Source of the DNA: Burkholderiales bacterium
Lineage (GTDB): Bacteria > Pseudomonadota > Gammaproteobacteria > Burkholderiales > Burkholderiaceae
DNA length: 58,431 bases
Reading direction: 5' to 3'
Assembly: GCA_021287185.1 (NCBI GenBank)
Contig: JAJTAZ010000018.1
Coordinates: forward strand, 1-58,431
Shown piece after piece: positions 26,136 to 38,500 of the stretch. Positions within the stretch are counted from its first letter, which is position 1. The number at the start of each line of letters is the position of its first letter. The notes under the pieces are model-generated. The model made no database searches. It was not told the origin of the DNA and saw only the letters and a program-made list of their open reading frames with translations. A program made the position numbers and the translations under genes.

Positions 26136-27323
26136 ATGGATACCTCACTCACACCCAACCCAGTTCACACGCTGAAACAACAGTGGCAACATCGCTTGGA
26201 CTTGCGCGAGCAGGCACAACAAAAACGCTGTTTGCGTACGCCTTTAGCCATCGATTTTGTCTCCAATGATTACTTGGGGTGGGCGTGTTCAAGCCCGCCC
26301 ATCTACAGCAACGACAATGTATTTTTCATGCTGGCACAACAGTTTAGTGATGCACATGGCGCAACGGGCTCGCGTTTATTGTCTGGACAATCGACCACCA
26401 TCAGCGCGCTCGAATCTGCCATCGCGCAATTTCATCAAACCGAAGCCGCATTGATATTCAATTCAGGATTCGATGCCAACTTGGGCGTGCTCTCATCCAT
26501 TGGCGATCGGCACACGGTTTTTTTGTACGATGAACTGTGCCACGCCAGTCTAATCGACGGTATGCGTCTGTCTATGAGTCGTGCGGTCTATAAATTTCGC
26601 CACAGCGATTGCACACATTTGGCACAACTGCTCGCACAGTACACTGGAAAAAACATCGTTATCGTTTTGGAATCGGTGTATTCAATGGATGGTGATGTCG
26701 CGCCATTGGCAGAAATCGTCGCTTTGGCACAGACTTATGGCGCACTCATCGTGATTGACGAGGCACATGCAACGGGCATCATTGGCACGCATGGTGAAGG
26801 TTTGACCCAAGCCTTAGAATTACAACACGACGTGGCGGTACGCATTCATACATTTGGCAAAGGCATGGGTTGTCATGGCGCAGTGGTGGTCGGTTCGCAG
26901 GTGTTGATTGATTTACTCATCAATTTTGCACGCCCGTTTATCTACACTACCGCCCTACCACCTTGGAGTTACGCCACCATTGCCCAAGCATACGCGCGTT
27001 TGCAAACCGATATGCACGCTCGGGCACAATTGCAAGAACGCATCACGTATTTCACTCAACTCGTTGCACAATATCCGTGGTACAAATATCGCGTGCAATG
27101 GCTTGAGAGCAACACACCCATTCAAGGTTTGGTGATTGGCGATGTAACTCGAACGCATGAAGTGGTCAAACAACTGCATGCGGCGCAATTGGACGTGCGT
27201 CCCATTTTTGCGCCAACCGTGCCTGCAGGCACTGAACGGTTGCGCATCTGTTTGCACGCATTTAACACATATGACGAAATGCGCTTGCTGTCTCGTACTT
27301 TGTGGGAGGCGGTACGCAAATAA
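26136..27323 (+). CDS. bioF: 8-amino-7-oxononanoate synthase
   Basis: 395 residues, PLP-dependent. Motifs include FVSNDYLGWA at the start, GATGSRLLSGQS, DEAHATGIIGTHGEG and the PLP lysine in HTFGKGMGCHGA. It condenses pimeloyl-thioester with alanine in the first committed step of biotin ring formation. First gene of the bioF-D-A-x-B operon; the following bioD start overlaps its stop (TAATG). Confidence 0.95.
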   Translation: MDTSLTPNPVHTLKQQWQHRLDLREQAQQKRCLRTPLAIDFVSNDYLGWACSSPPIYSNDNVFFMLAQQFSDAHGATGSRLLSGQSTTISALESAIAQFHQTEAALIFNSGFDANLGVLSSIGDRHTVFLYDELCHASLIDGMRLSMSRAVYKFRHSDCTHLAQLLAQYTGKNIVIVLESVYSMDGDVAPLAEIVALAQTYGALIVIDEAHATGIIGTHGEGLTQALELQHDVAVRIHTFGKGMGCHGAVVVGSQVLIDLLINFARPFIYTTALPPWSYATIAQAYARLQTDMHARAQLQERITYFTQLVAQYPWYKYRVQWLESNTPIQGLVIGDVTRTHEVVKQLHAAQLDVRPIFAPTVPAGTERLRICLHAFNTYDEMRLLSRTLWEAVRK

Positions 27324-27979
27324 TGAACACGCGCATACTCGCACTCACCGGCATACACACAGACATCGGCAAAACCATCTGTTCAGCGGTGATGGTTCAG
27401 GCTTTGGGCTGTGATTATTGGAAACCCATTCAAGCAGGTGAATTGGCTCACTCAGACACCTTGCGCGTGCGTGAACTCATCACGCGCACCGATGTGTGTT
27501 TGCACCCCGAAGCGCATCAATTTGAACGCGCCGCATCGCCACATGCAGCGGCTCGCGCTGAAAATACAGTGCTTGCATTAAACGATTTCACACCGCCACA
27601 AACCACGCGCCCATTGCTCATCGAAACCGCGGGCGGCGTGTGCTCGCCGATGACACAGCAACACACGGTGGCTGATGCATTGGCACATTTTGCCGTGCCA
27701 ACGCTGTTGGTGGTGCGCCACTACCTCGGCAGTATTTCACACACGCTCTCAGCGATTGAGGCATTGAAGATTCGCGGTGTGCATCTGCTGGGACTGCTGG
27801 TCAATGGTGAACCCGAGCCCGATTCTGAACAATTTATCATCGAATACGCGCGTGTTCCCATACTGGCACGCATTGATGAGTTGCCCCACATCTCACGGAC
27901 CAGCATTCACATGCAGGCACAGAGATTGGCACACAAACTACCCCCTGAACTCAGACCGTGGAGCCACATGCATGAGTAG
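27323..27979 (+). CDS. bioD: Dethiobiotin synthetase
   Basis: 218 residues from ATG 27323. P-loop GIHTDIGKTICSA near the N-terminus and IETAGGVCSPM around 100 match BioD. It closes the ureido ring with CO2 and ATP. Overlaps bioF by one base and bioA by eight, so the genes are co-translated. Confidence 0.94.
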   Translation: MNTRILALTGIHTDIGKTICSAVMVQALGCDYWKPIQAGELAHSDTLRVRELITRTDVCLHPEAHQFERAASPHAAARAENTVLALNDFTPPQTTRPLLIETAGGVCSPMTQQHTVADALAHFAVPTLLVVRHYLGSISHTLSAIEALKIRGVHLLGLLVNGEPEPDSEQFIIEYARVPILARIDELPHISRTSIHMQAQRLAHKLPPELRPWSHMHE

Positions 27980-29276
27980 CCCTTCGATTTCCGAGCGCGA
28001 CAGCCAAATTATTTGGCATCCCTACACGCCGATGAAATTGCGTCCAAACGCGCTTGGCATCGTGCACGGTGAAGGCGTGTATTTGTATGATGAGCAGGGA
28101 AAAGCCTATATCGACGCAGTCTCTTCGTGGTGGGTCAACCTGCATGGACATTCGCACCCAGCGATTGCGCAGGCGATTTTTACACAGGCAAACAATTTGG
28201 CGCACTGCATGTTTGCGGGGCTAACCCATGAGCCAGCGGTACGTTTGGCAGAGCGTTTACTCAAGATTAGCCCTGCGAATATGCGTCGCGTTTTTTACTC
28301 AGACAATGGCTCATGCGCCACGGAAATTGCGGTCAAAATGGCACTGCAGGCGTTTCATAATCGTGGCGCACCACGCCGCACCATTGTGGTTTTAGCCGAC
28401 AGTTATCACGGCGATACCTTTGGTGCAATGGCAACCAGCGGACGTGGGCTATTCACTGCACCGTTTGACGACAAGTTGTTTACCGTGGCAACCATTCCTG
28501 TGCCAACGCTTGACCATACCACCGCCAGTCTCAACGCATTGCAGGCCATTTTAGAGACAGGTGACGTTGCCGCATTGATGGTTGAGCCTTTGGTACAAGG
28601 CGCGGCAGGTATGCAGATGCACGATGCCAACGCACTCTCGCAACTGTTCCATGCAACCCAATCGGCAGGTGCGTATGTGATTGCCGATGAAGTGATGACG
28701 GGCTTTGGGCGCACGGGCACATTGTTTGCCTGCGAGCAACTCAGCGCGCAGCCCGATATGCTGTGCCTGTCCAAAGGCTTGACGGGCGGCACGCTACCAC
28801 TGGCCGTGACATTGTGTAGCCAAGCGGTCTACGACGCATTTTACAGCGACGATGTACACCATGCGTTTTATCATGGGCACTCGTACACCGCCAATCCACT
28901 CGCTTGCGTGGCGGCATTGGCGAGTTTGGATGTATTGCTAACCGATGAGTGCACACAAGCCCGCCAACGCATTGCTGGCGCACATGCGCAATTTGCCCAC
29001 ACCATCGCACACCACCCACGTGTGCACCATGTGCGCACCTGCGGCACGATATTGGCGATGACCATCAAAACCGTTGATGGCAATCATTATCTGTCATCCG
29101 AGCGCGACCAAATTTATCATTATTTTTTAAATCGCGGCATCTTATTGCGCCCAATCGGCAACGTGCTGTACCTCATACCGCCCTACTGCATCACAGATGA
29201 GCAACTGCATTTTATTTACGAAACCATATTGAATTTTCTCAGTATTGACAGCCGTGCTGATTTGGCGATTGTTTGA
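27972..29276 (+). CDS. bioA: Adenosylmethionine-8-amino-7-oxononanoate aminotransferase
   Basis: 434 residues from ATG 27972; upstream open frame is inside bioD and ignored. Class-III aminotransferase: IWHPYTPM, SSWWVNLHGHSHPAIA, VFYSDNGSCATEIAVKMA, ADEVMTGFGRTG and the PLP lysine in LSKGLTGG. It transfers an amino group from SAM to KAPA to make DAPA. Confidence 0.95.
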   Translation: MSSPSISERDSQIIWHPYTPMKLRPNALGIVHGEGVYLYDEQGKAYIDAVSSWWVNLHGHSHPAIAQAIFTQANNLAHCMFAGLTHEPAVRLAERLLKISPANMRRVFYSDNGSCATEIAVKMALQAFHNRGAPRRTIVVLADSYHGDTFGAMATSGRGLFTAPFDDKLFTVATIPVPTLDHTTASLNALQAILETGDVAALMVEPLVQGAAGMQMHDANALSQLFHATQSAGAYVIADEVMTGFGRTGTLFACEQLSAQPDMLCLSKGLTGGTLPLAVTLCSQAVYDAFYSDDVHHAFYHGHSYTANPLACVAALASLDVLLTDECTQARQRIAGAHAQFAHTIAHHPRVHHVRTCGTILAMTIKTVDGNHYLSSERDQIYHYFLNRGILLRPIGNVLYLIPPYCITDEQLHFIYETILNFLSIDSRADLAIV

Positions 29277-29308
29277 TTTGGATAGATTTGACATATTTAG
29301 GACAGTTT

Positions 29309-29974
29309 ATGAACCTCGAATTTGAGACCCATTGCCCACAGTTGGCAAAACTACTGCCACCGTTGATAGCGGATGATGAGCAGCACGCGCTGTTGCTCAA
29401 CAGCTTATCCATGATGGAGTCGGTCGGTGCACGGAAAATTGCCGCCTATGTCAATCCCATACACGTTGACCAAATCACATTACAACACGCCGCAGAGGAA
29501 ATGCGCCACGCCTATTACCTCAAACGGCAAATAAAAAAACTGGGGCAAAACCTGCCTGATTACAGCCCAAGCAATCTGCTTGCGCCGCGTGCGAGTTACC
29601 GTTATTTGCATCGTTTGGATTGGGCGTGTTCGCGCCATCTAAAATCTTTGGGTTACACAGGGCGCGCGCTCAAACACGGTTGTTACTTATTGGTGACCTA
29701 CTTGATTGAAGTGCGTGCGATGAAGTTGTATCACACCTATCAAAATGCCCTCACGCATGCGGGTTCTCGTGTACACGTGCGCTCAATCATTAAAGAGGAA
29801 GAAGGCCATTTGAACAATATGAGCGAGCAATTGCAAGCTTTTGACACCAATTGGCACAGACACACGGACACACTGATGCCTATTGAACAGCAACTTTTTG
29901 ATGGCTGGATGAAACACATACACCACGCCATTTCTAATCAATCATCACAGGAGATGACATGGGACACGCCCTGA
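29309..29974 (+). CDS. Ferritin-like diiron protein inside the biotin operon
   Basis: 221 residues from ATG 29309 (RBS AGGA seven bases upstream; a TTG at 29273 is unlikely). The sequence is mostly helical and has two diiron half-sites: Glu37 with Glu64-x-x-His67 (EEMRH), and Glu134 with Glu164-x-x-His167 (EEEGH). The spacings of about 27 and 30 residues are those of four-helix-bundle carboxylate-bridged diiron oxygenases. Helix stretches LLNSLSMMESVGARKIAAY and YLIEVRAMKLYHTY carry the lone glutamates. It sits 32 bases after bioA and overlaps bioB by 16 bases, so it is expressed with the biotin pathway. No such enzyme is among the biotin genes known to me. A role in making the pimeloyl precursor or protecting/repairing BioB is inference. 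Confidence 0.75.
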   Translation: MNLEFETHCPQLAKLLPPLIADDEQHALLLNSLSMMESVGARKIAAYVNPIHVDQITLQHAAEEMRHAYYLKRQIKKLGQNLPDYSPSNLLAPRASYRYLHRLDWACSRHLKSLGYTGRALKHGCYLLVTYLIEVRAMKLYHTYQNALTHAGSRVHVRSIIKEEEGHLNNMSEQLQAFDTNWHRHTDTLMPIEQQLFDGWMKHIHHAISNQSSQEMTWDTP

Positions 29975-30921
29975 CCAATTTAACCCCATTCAAACACGAT
30001 TGGACACGCGAAGAAATCGCCGCGCTGTATGAATTATCGTTTAATGAACTCATCTACCGCGCTGCCACTGTCCACCGTGAACACAACCAGCCTGAACACA
30101 TCGAAAAAGCCGTTTTGCTCAACATCAAAACAGGTGCATGCCCCGAGGACTGCGGCTACTGCTCACAATCGGCGCACTACGACACAGGATTGGAGCGTGA
30201 ACAACTCATGCCTGTCGCCGAAGTCTTGCAAGCCGCTGCGCAAGCCAAACAAGTGGGTGCAGAGCGATTTTGTATGGGCGCGGCGTGGCGCACTCCGCCT
30301 GCATCGGCCATGCCCGCGTTGATTGAAATGATTCAAGGCGTGAATGATTTGGGTTTAGAAACCTGTATGACCCTCGGTATGCTCAAAGAAGAACAAGCGC
30401 AGCAACTCTCAAAAGCAGGCTTGGACTACTACAACCACAACATCGATACTTCAGAAGAACACTACGGCCAAGTGGTCACCACGCGCAACTTCAACGACCG
30501 CCTTGAGACCTTGAATCAAGCGCGTCAAGCAGGACTAAAACTGTGCACAGGCGGCATCCTCGGTATGGGTGAATCGCGCGCCGACCGTGTGAGCATGCTG
30601 CAAACCCTTGCGCAAATGAGTCCGCATCCTGAATCCGTACCCATCAATCGGCTCGTTCCCATCAAAGGCACACCGCTTGAGAATGCAGAGCGCATCAATG
30701 ATGAAGAATGGATACGCACCCTCGCAGTGGCGCGCATCCTCATGCCCAAAACCACTTTACGCCTTGCTGCGGGTCGTCATGAATTGGATTGGGCAGCACA
30801 AGCACTGTGCTTTATCGCGGGAGCAAACTCGGTGTTTTACGGTGATAAATTACTCACTACGCCCAATGTGACCACGGATGAGGACAATCAAAAAATCTTT
30901 AAAATTCACGCGGCGTCATGA
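29959..30921 (+). CDS. bioB: Biotin synthase (radical SAM)
   Basis: 320 residues. The radical-SAM cluster motif is ACPEDCGYCSQSAHY (CxxxCxxC). NHNIDTSEEHYG and FNDRLETL are further BioB marks, and the auxiliary 2Fe-2S region and RLAAGRHELD with its Arg follow. It inserts sulfur into dethiobiotin. Start ATG 29959 has AGGAGA upstream and lies inside the end of the diiron gene. Last gene of the operon, ended by a strong terminator. Confidence 0.96.
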   Translation: MGHALTNLTPFKHDWTREEIAALYELSFNELIYRAATVHREHNQPEHIEKAVLLNIKTGACPEDCGYCSQSAHYDTGLEREQLMPVAEVLQAAAQAKQVGAERFCMGAAWRTPPASAMPALIEMIQGVNDLGLETCMTLGMLKEEQAQQLSKAGLDYYNHNIDTSEEHYGQVVTTRNFNDRLETLNQARQAGLKLCTGGILGMGESRADRVSMLQTLAQMSPHPESVPINRLVPIKGTPLENAERINDEEWIRTLAVARILMPKTTLRLAAGRHELDWAAQALCFIAGANSVFYGDKLLTTPNVTTDEDNQKIFKIHAAS

Positions 30922-30926
30922 CACAA

Positions 30927-30960
30927 AAAAACAGGCGCATGAAAATGCGCCTGTCTGTTT
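30927..30960. terminator. Bidirectional terminator between bioB and the MTA phosphorylase gene
   Basis: A 10-bp perfect stem ACAGGCGCAT (30931-30940) with ATGCGCCTGT (30945-30954) and loop GAAA, with an A-run before and T-rich bases after. It ends bioB on the plus strand and the convergent phosphorylase gene on the minus strand. Confidence 0.9.
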
Positions 30961-30980
30961 GCATGTATTTGAACGAATAA

Positions 30981-31715
30981 TCACAAAGCCACCCACTGCA
31001 ACAGTAACTGTTCCACCCGTGTCAAACTCTGTTCGCGCAAAGCGCGCCATTGGTGTAAATCATGCGCCTGCGTATCGCCCACACCTGCGGCATAGTTCGT
31101 ACACACAGCAATTGCCGCATAGTGTAAACCAATTTCTTTGGCCAAAATCACTTCAGGAACCAAGGTCATGCCAACCACTTGCGCCCCATCACTGGTCATG
31201 CGGCGCACCTCTGCACGGGTTTCCAAGCGTGGGCCATTGGTACAGGCATAGACGGCTTCGCTCACCACGGGCAATTGTAATTGTTGTGCTGCTGCGATTA
31301 AATTTGCGCGAACGGTCGCATCAAACGGCTCACTCATATCGGTGTAAACGATGGGATGGTCTGGCCCTTCAAAATAAGTGTTCTTGCGTCCCTGCGTATA
31401 ATCCAATATGTCACTGGGCACAATCAATTGCCCAGGTTGAATGCTTTCCAAAAACGAACCTGTACTGCCCACTGCACAGACCGTTTGCACGCCGATTTTT
31501 TGCAAGGCCCAAATATTGGCGCGGTAGTTGATTTGATGCGGTGCCAAAGTATGACCATAACCATGGCGATTGAGAAACGCCACATCCACACCTGCGAGTT
31601 GCCCCAAGGTAATGGCACACGAGGTTTCGCCAAACGGCGTACGCACGATTTCACGGCGAACATTTTCTAAATGATTCAAGCGTTGTAAGCCACTGCCTGC
31701 GATAATTCCTAACAT
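30981..31715 (-). CDS. S-methyl-5'-thioinosine/MTA phosphorylase-family protein
   Basis: 244 residues, purine nucleoside phosphorylase family 2. Motifs include IIAGSGL, LNRHGYGHTLAPHQINYRAN, VGSTGSFLESIQPG and CTNGPRLETRAEVRR with MTSDGAQVVGMTLVPEV. The family splits adenosine- or inosine-type methylthionucleosides with phosphate in methionine salvage. The loop GMTLVPEV, in place of GMT..PE with Asp for amino-purine recognition, leaves MTA versus MTI substrate open. Convergent with bioB. Confidence 0.8.
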   Translation of the reverse strand: MLGIIAGSGLQRLNHLENVRREIVRTPFGETSCAITLGQLAGVDVAFLNRHGYGHTLAPHQINYRANIWALQKIGVQTVCAVGSTGSFLESIQPGQLIVPSDILDYTQGRKNTYFEGPDHPIVYTDMSEPFDATVRANLIAAAQQLQLPVVSEAVYACTNGPRLETRAEVRRMTSDGAQVVGMTLVPEVILAKEIGLHYAAIAVCTNYAAGVGDTQAHDLHQWRALREQSLTRVEQLLLQWVAL

Positions 31716-31805
31716 GAATGTCCTTTAACCTTTAATTAAATACACCATCACCATTACGGGAGATGCCAATTGATTTACATCAGCCGCAATCGTTTAATGT
31801 TTTTG

Positions 31806-33881
<2,076 letters not shown>

Positions 33882-33885
33882 TCAA

Positions 33886-35505
33886 TCACTGTGCCAATAA
33901 ACGTTTGGTCATCAACGCGCCCGCGGGCAAACCCAACGTTTTGAGCAACTCATTAAAGCCACTGGCACGCGCATCCATGCACTCGAATAAAGCCTCAGGA
34001 GAAATCGCATCACCAACTGCATTTTGCCACTGGGCATCAAGCGCATCCGCGACTTGGCGCACATCTTCGCACATGCGTTGCAAAGGTTTTAAGGCACCAT
34101 TCACCCGAGCAAACTCAAGGCAAAAAGAGAGGGTATGCACGTGCATCATCGCCATTTGATCACGGAAAAAATCCAATGCACGTGGGTTGTTCACGTCATT
34201 CATCACGGTGTAAATCGGTACACGGCTTTTCTCTGGATTCAAGCCACCTGAAGCCACATCGCTGATCACATACACGCCGTGCTCGTTGAGTACCGCGCCG
34301 CAGGCTGAGAGTTGTTGGTGAATTTCGTACGCAGGCCACAAACCATTTTTTTTGTGTAATTGCACGATAATCGGTTGGCTCAAACGACGCGCCACCGCGT
34401 GCAAATAACGTGCATAATCTGCCAACTGAGTCGCGTCGGGCAAGCGTTCAATCTGGCCTGCCAAACGCTTGCGCAATTTTTCTGCCAACGCAAACCAATC
34501 TTGCAAAAGATTCTCGTCCACACAATGCGAGCGATTGGCCAACTGTAAACTCAAGCGCAACGCGCTGTATGGCGCGCCCACTTCCAAGGGCTCCCACTCT
34601 CGCGTCCGCTGAGCAGTTTGTGTCGAATGAGCAGAACGATTTGCATCCATAGTCACTCGCCCCGCACGTGCACCATATAGATGAATTGGCAACTGAGTGT
34701 TCAACTGCAAATCGAACAAGGCGTTCTCAATATCTTGGGTGACTTTCGGCTGTGCGATGGTGATGTCAATCACACCATCAATGCTGTGCACCACATCCAC
34801 GCCTTCGGGATATGCGGTGTTTAGCCAAGATTCAAAACGCATCCACGGTGCAAACACCGCCCAAGCAGCGCGCTCAGCCAATTCCTGCATCGAGGTGATG
34901 GGAGCAGCAGTTGCGGTATTCGTGGATGGGGTGGAAGAATCCACCACTGCCTCATTAGGAATGCGGTGGTCAAGTGCATGATGTACTGGCAGAGCACTAC
35001 TACCTGTTACAGACGACACATCACCGACAGATTCGCTCTCCGAGACCGTTGATGCCTCAATCAATAAAGTCGGTGCCTCTGCTTCAGATTCAATGTTTAT
35101 GGCAGGACTGTTCTCAGAATTTGCCTCATCCGCCTTATCAGCATCCTGTGCCTCATTGATTTTATCAGCGACATGGTTAACTTGAGCCGCATGGTCTGAT
35201 TCCAGCGCAATCCTTGGCTCGACAGCAGACACTGCATCAGATGCCAAATCTGTACGGTCAAACGTCTCAACTGGCGCGGGTGCTTCTGCCGTCAACTCTG
35301 CGGAATCATCGCTTGCCATTGGTGCTTGGACTTGAGAATGATAACGCTCTGACAACACGGGCACGGTCGGGCTGTCAGACACCTGTATCTGTCGTTTAGC
35401 CTTGACTTGCTTTTGCGCACGAAAAATTTGCGCATAACTGTACCCGCCCACGCACAAAAGCAGCAGACCGACCACAATCAAAGTTGATAACTCAAATTCA
35501 TTCAT
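33886..35505 (-). CDS. zipA: ZipA-like cell division protein
   Basis: 539 residues. One N-terminal membrane helix (about 6-26, STLIVVGLLLLCVGGYSYAQ) is followed by a long acidic, low-complexity linker (about 40-220) and a C-terminal globular domain (about 330-500) in the place of the ZipA FtsZ-binding domain. It should tether FtsZ to the inner membrane at the division site. The call rests on architecture and on its position between smc and ligA; sequence match to E. coli ZipA is weak. Linker is longer than in E. coli (328 residues in total). Confidence 0.75.
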   Translation of the reverse strand: MNEFELSTLIVVGLLLLCVGGYSYAQIFRAQKQVKAKRQIQVSDSPTVPVLSERYHSQVQAPMASDDSAELTAEAPAPVETFDRTDLASDAVSAVEPRIALESDHAAQVNHVADKINEAQDADKADEANSENSPAINIESEAEAPTLLIEASTVSESESVGDVSSVTGSSALPVHHALDHRIPNEAVVDSSTPSTNTATAAPITSMQELAERAAWAVFAPWMRFESWLNTAYPEGVDVVHSIDGVIDITIAQPKVTQDIENALFDLQLNTQLPIHLYGARAGRVTMDANRSAHSTQTAQRTREWEPLEVGAPYSALRLSLQLANRSHCVDENLLQDWFALAEKLRKRLAGQIERLPDATQLADYARYLHAVARRLSQPIIVQLHKKNGLWPAYEIHQQLSACGAVLNEHGVYVISDVASGGLNPEKSRVPIYTVMNDVNNPRALDFFRDQMAMMHVHTLSFCLEFARVNGALKPLQRMCEDVRQVADALDAQWQNAVGDAISPEALFECMDARASGFNELLKTLGLPAGALMTKRLLAQ

Positions 35506-35562
35506 ATCTTTTTATTTTTCTTTAACCTAAAATCCGCAGACCATCAAAATGGCGTTCGGTCA

Positions 35563-38500
35563 TTAAACCGCCAATGCTTCATTGGACTGCTGCAATTTCA
35601 ACGCCGATTCCATATCCACCGCCACAATACGCGACACGCCCTGCTCTTGCATGGTCACACCCACCAGTTGGTCGGCAATTTCCATCGTGATTTTATTGTG
35701 CGAAATGAATAAAAATTGCGTTTGCTGGGACATCTTCGCCACCAATTGCGCGAAGCGATCGGTATTGGCATCGTCCAGTGGCGCATCGACCTCATCGAGC
35801 AAACAAAACGGCGCGGGGTTCAATCTAAACAACGCGAACACCAGCGCGGTCGCGGTCAAGGCTTTTTCACCACCCGACAATAAATGAATCGTCGAATTGC
35901 GTTTACCAGGGGGTTGCGCCATGACTTGCACACCCGCATCCAAAATTTCTTCACCCGTGAGCACCAGTTTTGCCTCACCACCACCGAATAGCTCTGGGAA
36001 CAACTCGCCAAAATTTTGATTCACTTGGTTGTACGTGTCCATCAGCATTTCGCGCGATTCTTTGTCAATCTTACGAATGGCATCTTCTAAGGTATTCATC
36101 GCTTCCAGCAAATCGGCCGACTGCGCATTGAGGAAACTTTGACGTTCTTGTGCCACTTTGAGTTCATCCAAAGCCGCCAAGTTGACTGCACCCAAAGCAT
36201 TGATTTGATTATTCAAACGCGTGATTTCGGCTTGCAAACTCGATGCACGCGCTGTGTCCGACAGGGTTTCGCGCAGACGCTCGCGCAACTCGTTGATGTC
36301 CGCTTGCGCTTCGTTCAACTGTGTTTCAAATTGCTCTTGATTGATGCGCGCCGCTTGCTCGGACATCTGCAATTGCGTAATCGCTTCGCGCTTCGGTTCG
36401 AGTTCGCGCTCGGCGGCGATGCGTTGCTCATCCATCGTGCGCAATTCATGCGTCAGTGCATCAAGTGCCGTCCGTGCCGCGCTCAAAGCCGCTTCGCGTT
36501 CCACGCGCACCGCCAAAGCCGCTTGCAAACCCTCATGGTGATTGACTTGCTCAAACTCCTCCAAAGCGATGGTTTGCTCTTCCAAATTGTTTTGCAACAC
36601 CTCCAACTGCTGCTCAGAGGATTGTTGGTTGTACTCAATATCTGCCAAACGTTGGGTCAAAGTCTGCACGCGGTACTGCGCGTCACGGTGTTGATGCTCC
36701 AATTCACGCAGGCTCGCACGTTTGTCCGCCAATTGCCGCTCAAAAGTTTCAAACGCATCCTGTGCCGCTTGCCACGCGTCTTGGCGCGTCACCAAAATCG
36801 CATCACCTTCATCAAACAAGGCTTGTGCTTCGAATTTTTGCGCTTGCAATTCTTCTTCTGCCAGCGTGATTTCAGCGATTTCATCGTCAATCTGCGCGTG
36901 GCGCGCCGCTCGCTGATTGCGTTCTAAATCGAGTTTTTGCACCTGCATTTTGAGTTCGTGCACACGTGCCGTGGTGCTTTGCAATTGCGCCCGTGCGCTG
37001 TTGTGCTGCGCGGTGAGACGCTCGACTTGCGCCTGCAATTCACTCAAGCCACTTTGCGCACTGTCCACCAACATATCCTGCGCGCGCAGTTGCGCTTCAA
37101 TGTGCTCAATCTCTTGCGCGCGCGCCAGCATGCCTGCTTGCTCGGACTCAGCCACGTAAAAACGCACACTGTTGCGCGTCAATTGATGACCCTCAGGCGT
37201 GACCAATACCGCACCATCGGGCAATTGTTCGCGCAAAGCATACGCATCGCTCAAAGTATTCGCGACATACACATGGCGCAACCAATCGGGCAATAGTTGA
37301 CTGAGCGTGGCATCATTGGTTTGAATCAGTTGCAACAATGGACGCAAACCCGCAGCCGCTGGTGCATCGCCCATACTCGGTACATTGGCATAAAAACTCA
37401 AACGCGCGGGCGGAATGTCTGAAAAATAATTTTTCGCGCTCTCAATGCGCGACATCTCAAAGCCATTCATGCGCTCAGCCAAAACTGCTTCTAAAGCATT
37501 TTCCCAGCCCGATTCGATGTGCAGTTTTTGCCAAACGCGTTGACGTGTGCTCAATTGGTATTTGTCCAACCACGCACCGAGTTTACCCTCGGTTTGCACT
37601 TTTTCTTGCAATGAACTCAATGCTTCCAAACGCGCTGAGAGTTGTGCGATGCGCGCCTGCTCTGCCTGCGCGATTTCACGCGCTTGTTGCAAAGCCTGCT
37701 GTGCATCGGGCAAGGCCGCATCAACTTCGTCCAACGCCGCTTGTGCGGTTTCCTGACGCGCCATTTCGTCGGCCAGTTGCATATCCAGTTGGTGGTGCTC
37801 TTTCTCGTCCTGCGCACCAGGGGCAAGTTTCTCTTGCATCAGGCGTTCACGACGCAAAGTCAACGCGGACAGTTGTCGATCCGCGTTGCGCTGATCGTCC
37901 GCCGCGCGTGCCACCGATTGCTCGGCTTGCACCAATTGCGCGCGCGCATCGTGCATGGCTTGCATCGCATTGCGGTGCTGTGACTCCAATTCAGGTAGAT
38001 TCTCAGAAGCCTGCGCCAATTGTTCAGCAAGAATCGCTTGCTCCTCCTGTGCGGCTTCGCGCTCGGCAGTCAATTGGTGCATGTCGTCCATCAAACTGGC
38101 TTGACGTTCCTGCCACGAGCCAATTTGAGCCTTGATTTGCTCAATCTGCGATTGGATGCGTGCACGCCCTTCGGTCATGAAGCGCAATTCGGTCTCTATG
38201 CGCGAGACTTCGGCGTTGGCTTCGTACATACTCGCCTGCGCAAGGTTCAGGGCATCAGAAAATTCATAATGTTGGCTGCGTTTGGATTCCAGTTCGGCTT
38301 CAATATGGCGCAGTTTTGCCATTTGTGCTTCTAAATTATTGTGCGCCAATTGAATGTTAACATTGATTTTATCGCGCTCGGCTTGCGCTTCATCATAGCG
38401 CAATACCCACAGAAAATGCAGTTTGTCTTGCGCGGAGTTTTGTAAATCGCGGTACTCCTGCGCGACCTTGGCTTGCGCATCGAGTTTCTCAACTTGGTTA

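Noticed and set aside
36139-36927. 262-codon open frame antisense to smc
   Set aside because: Shadow of the smc coiled coil; no recognisable domain.
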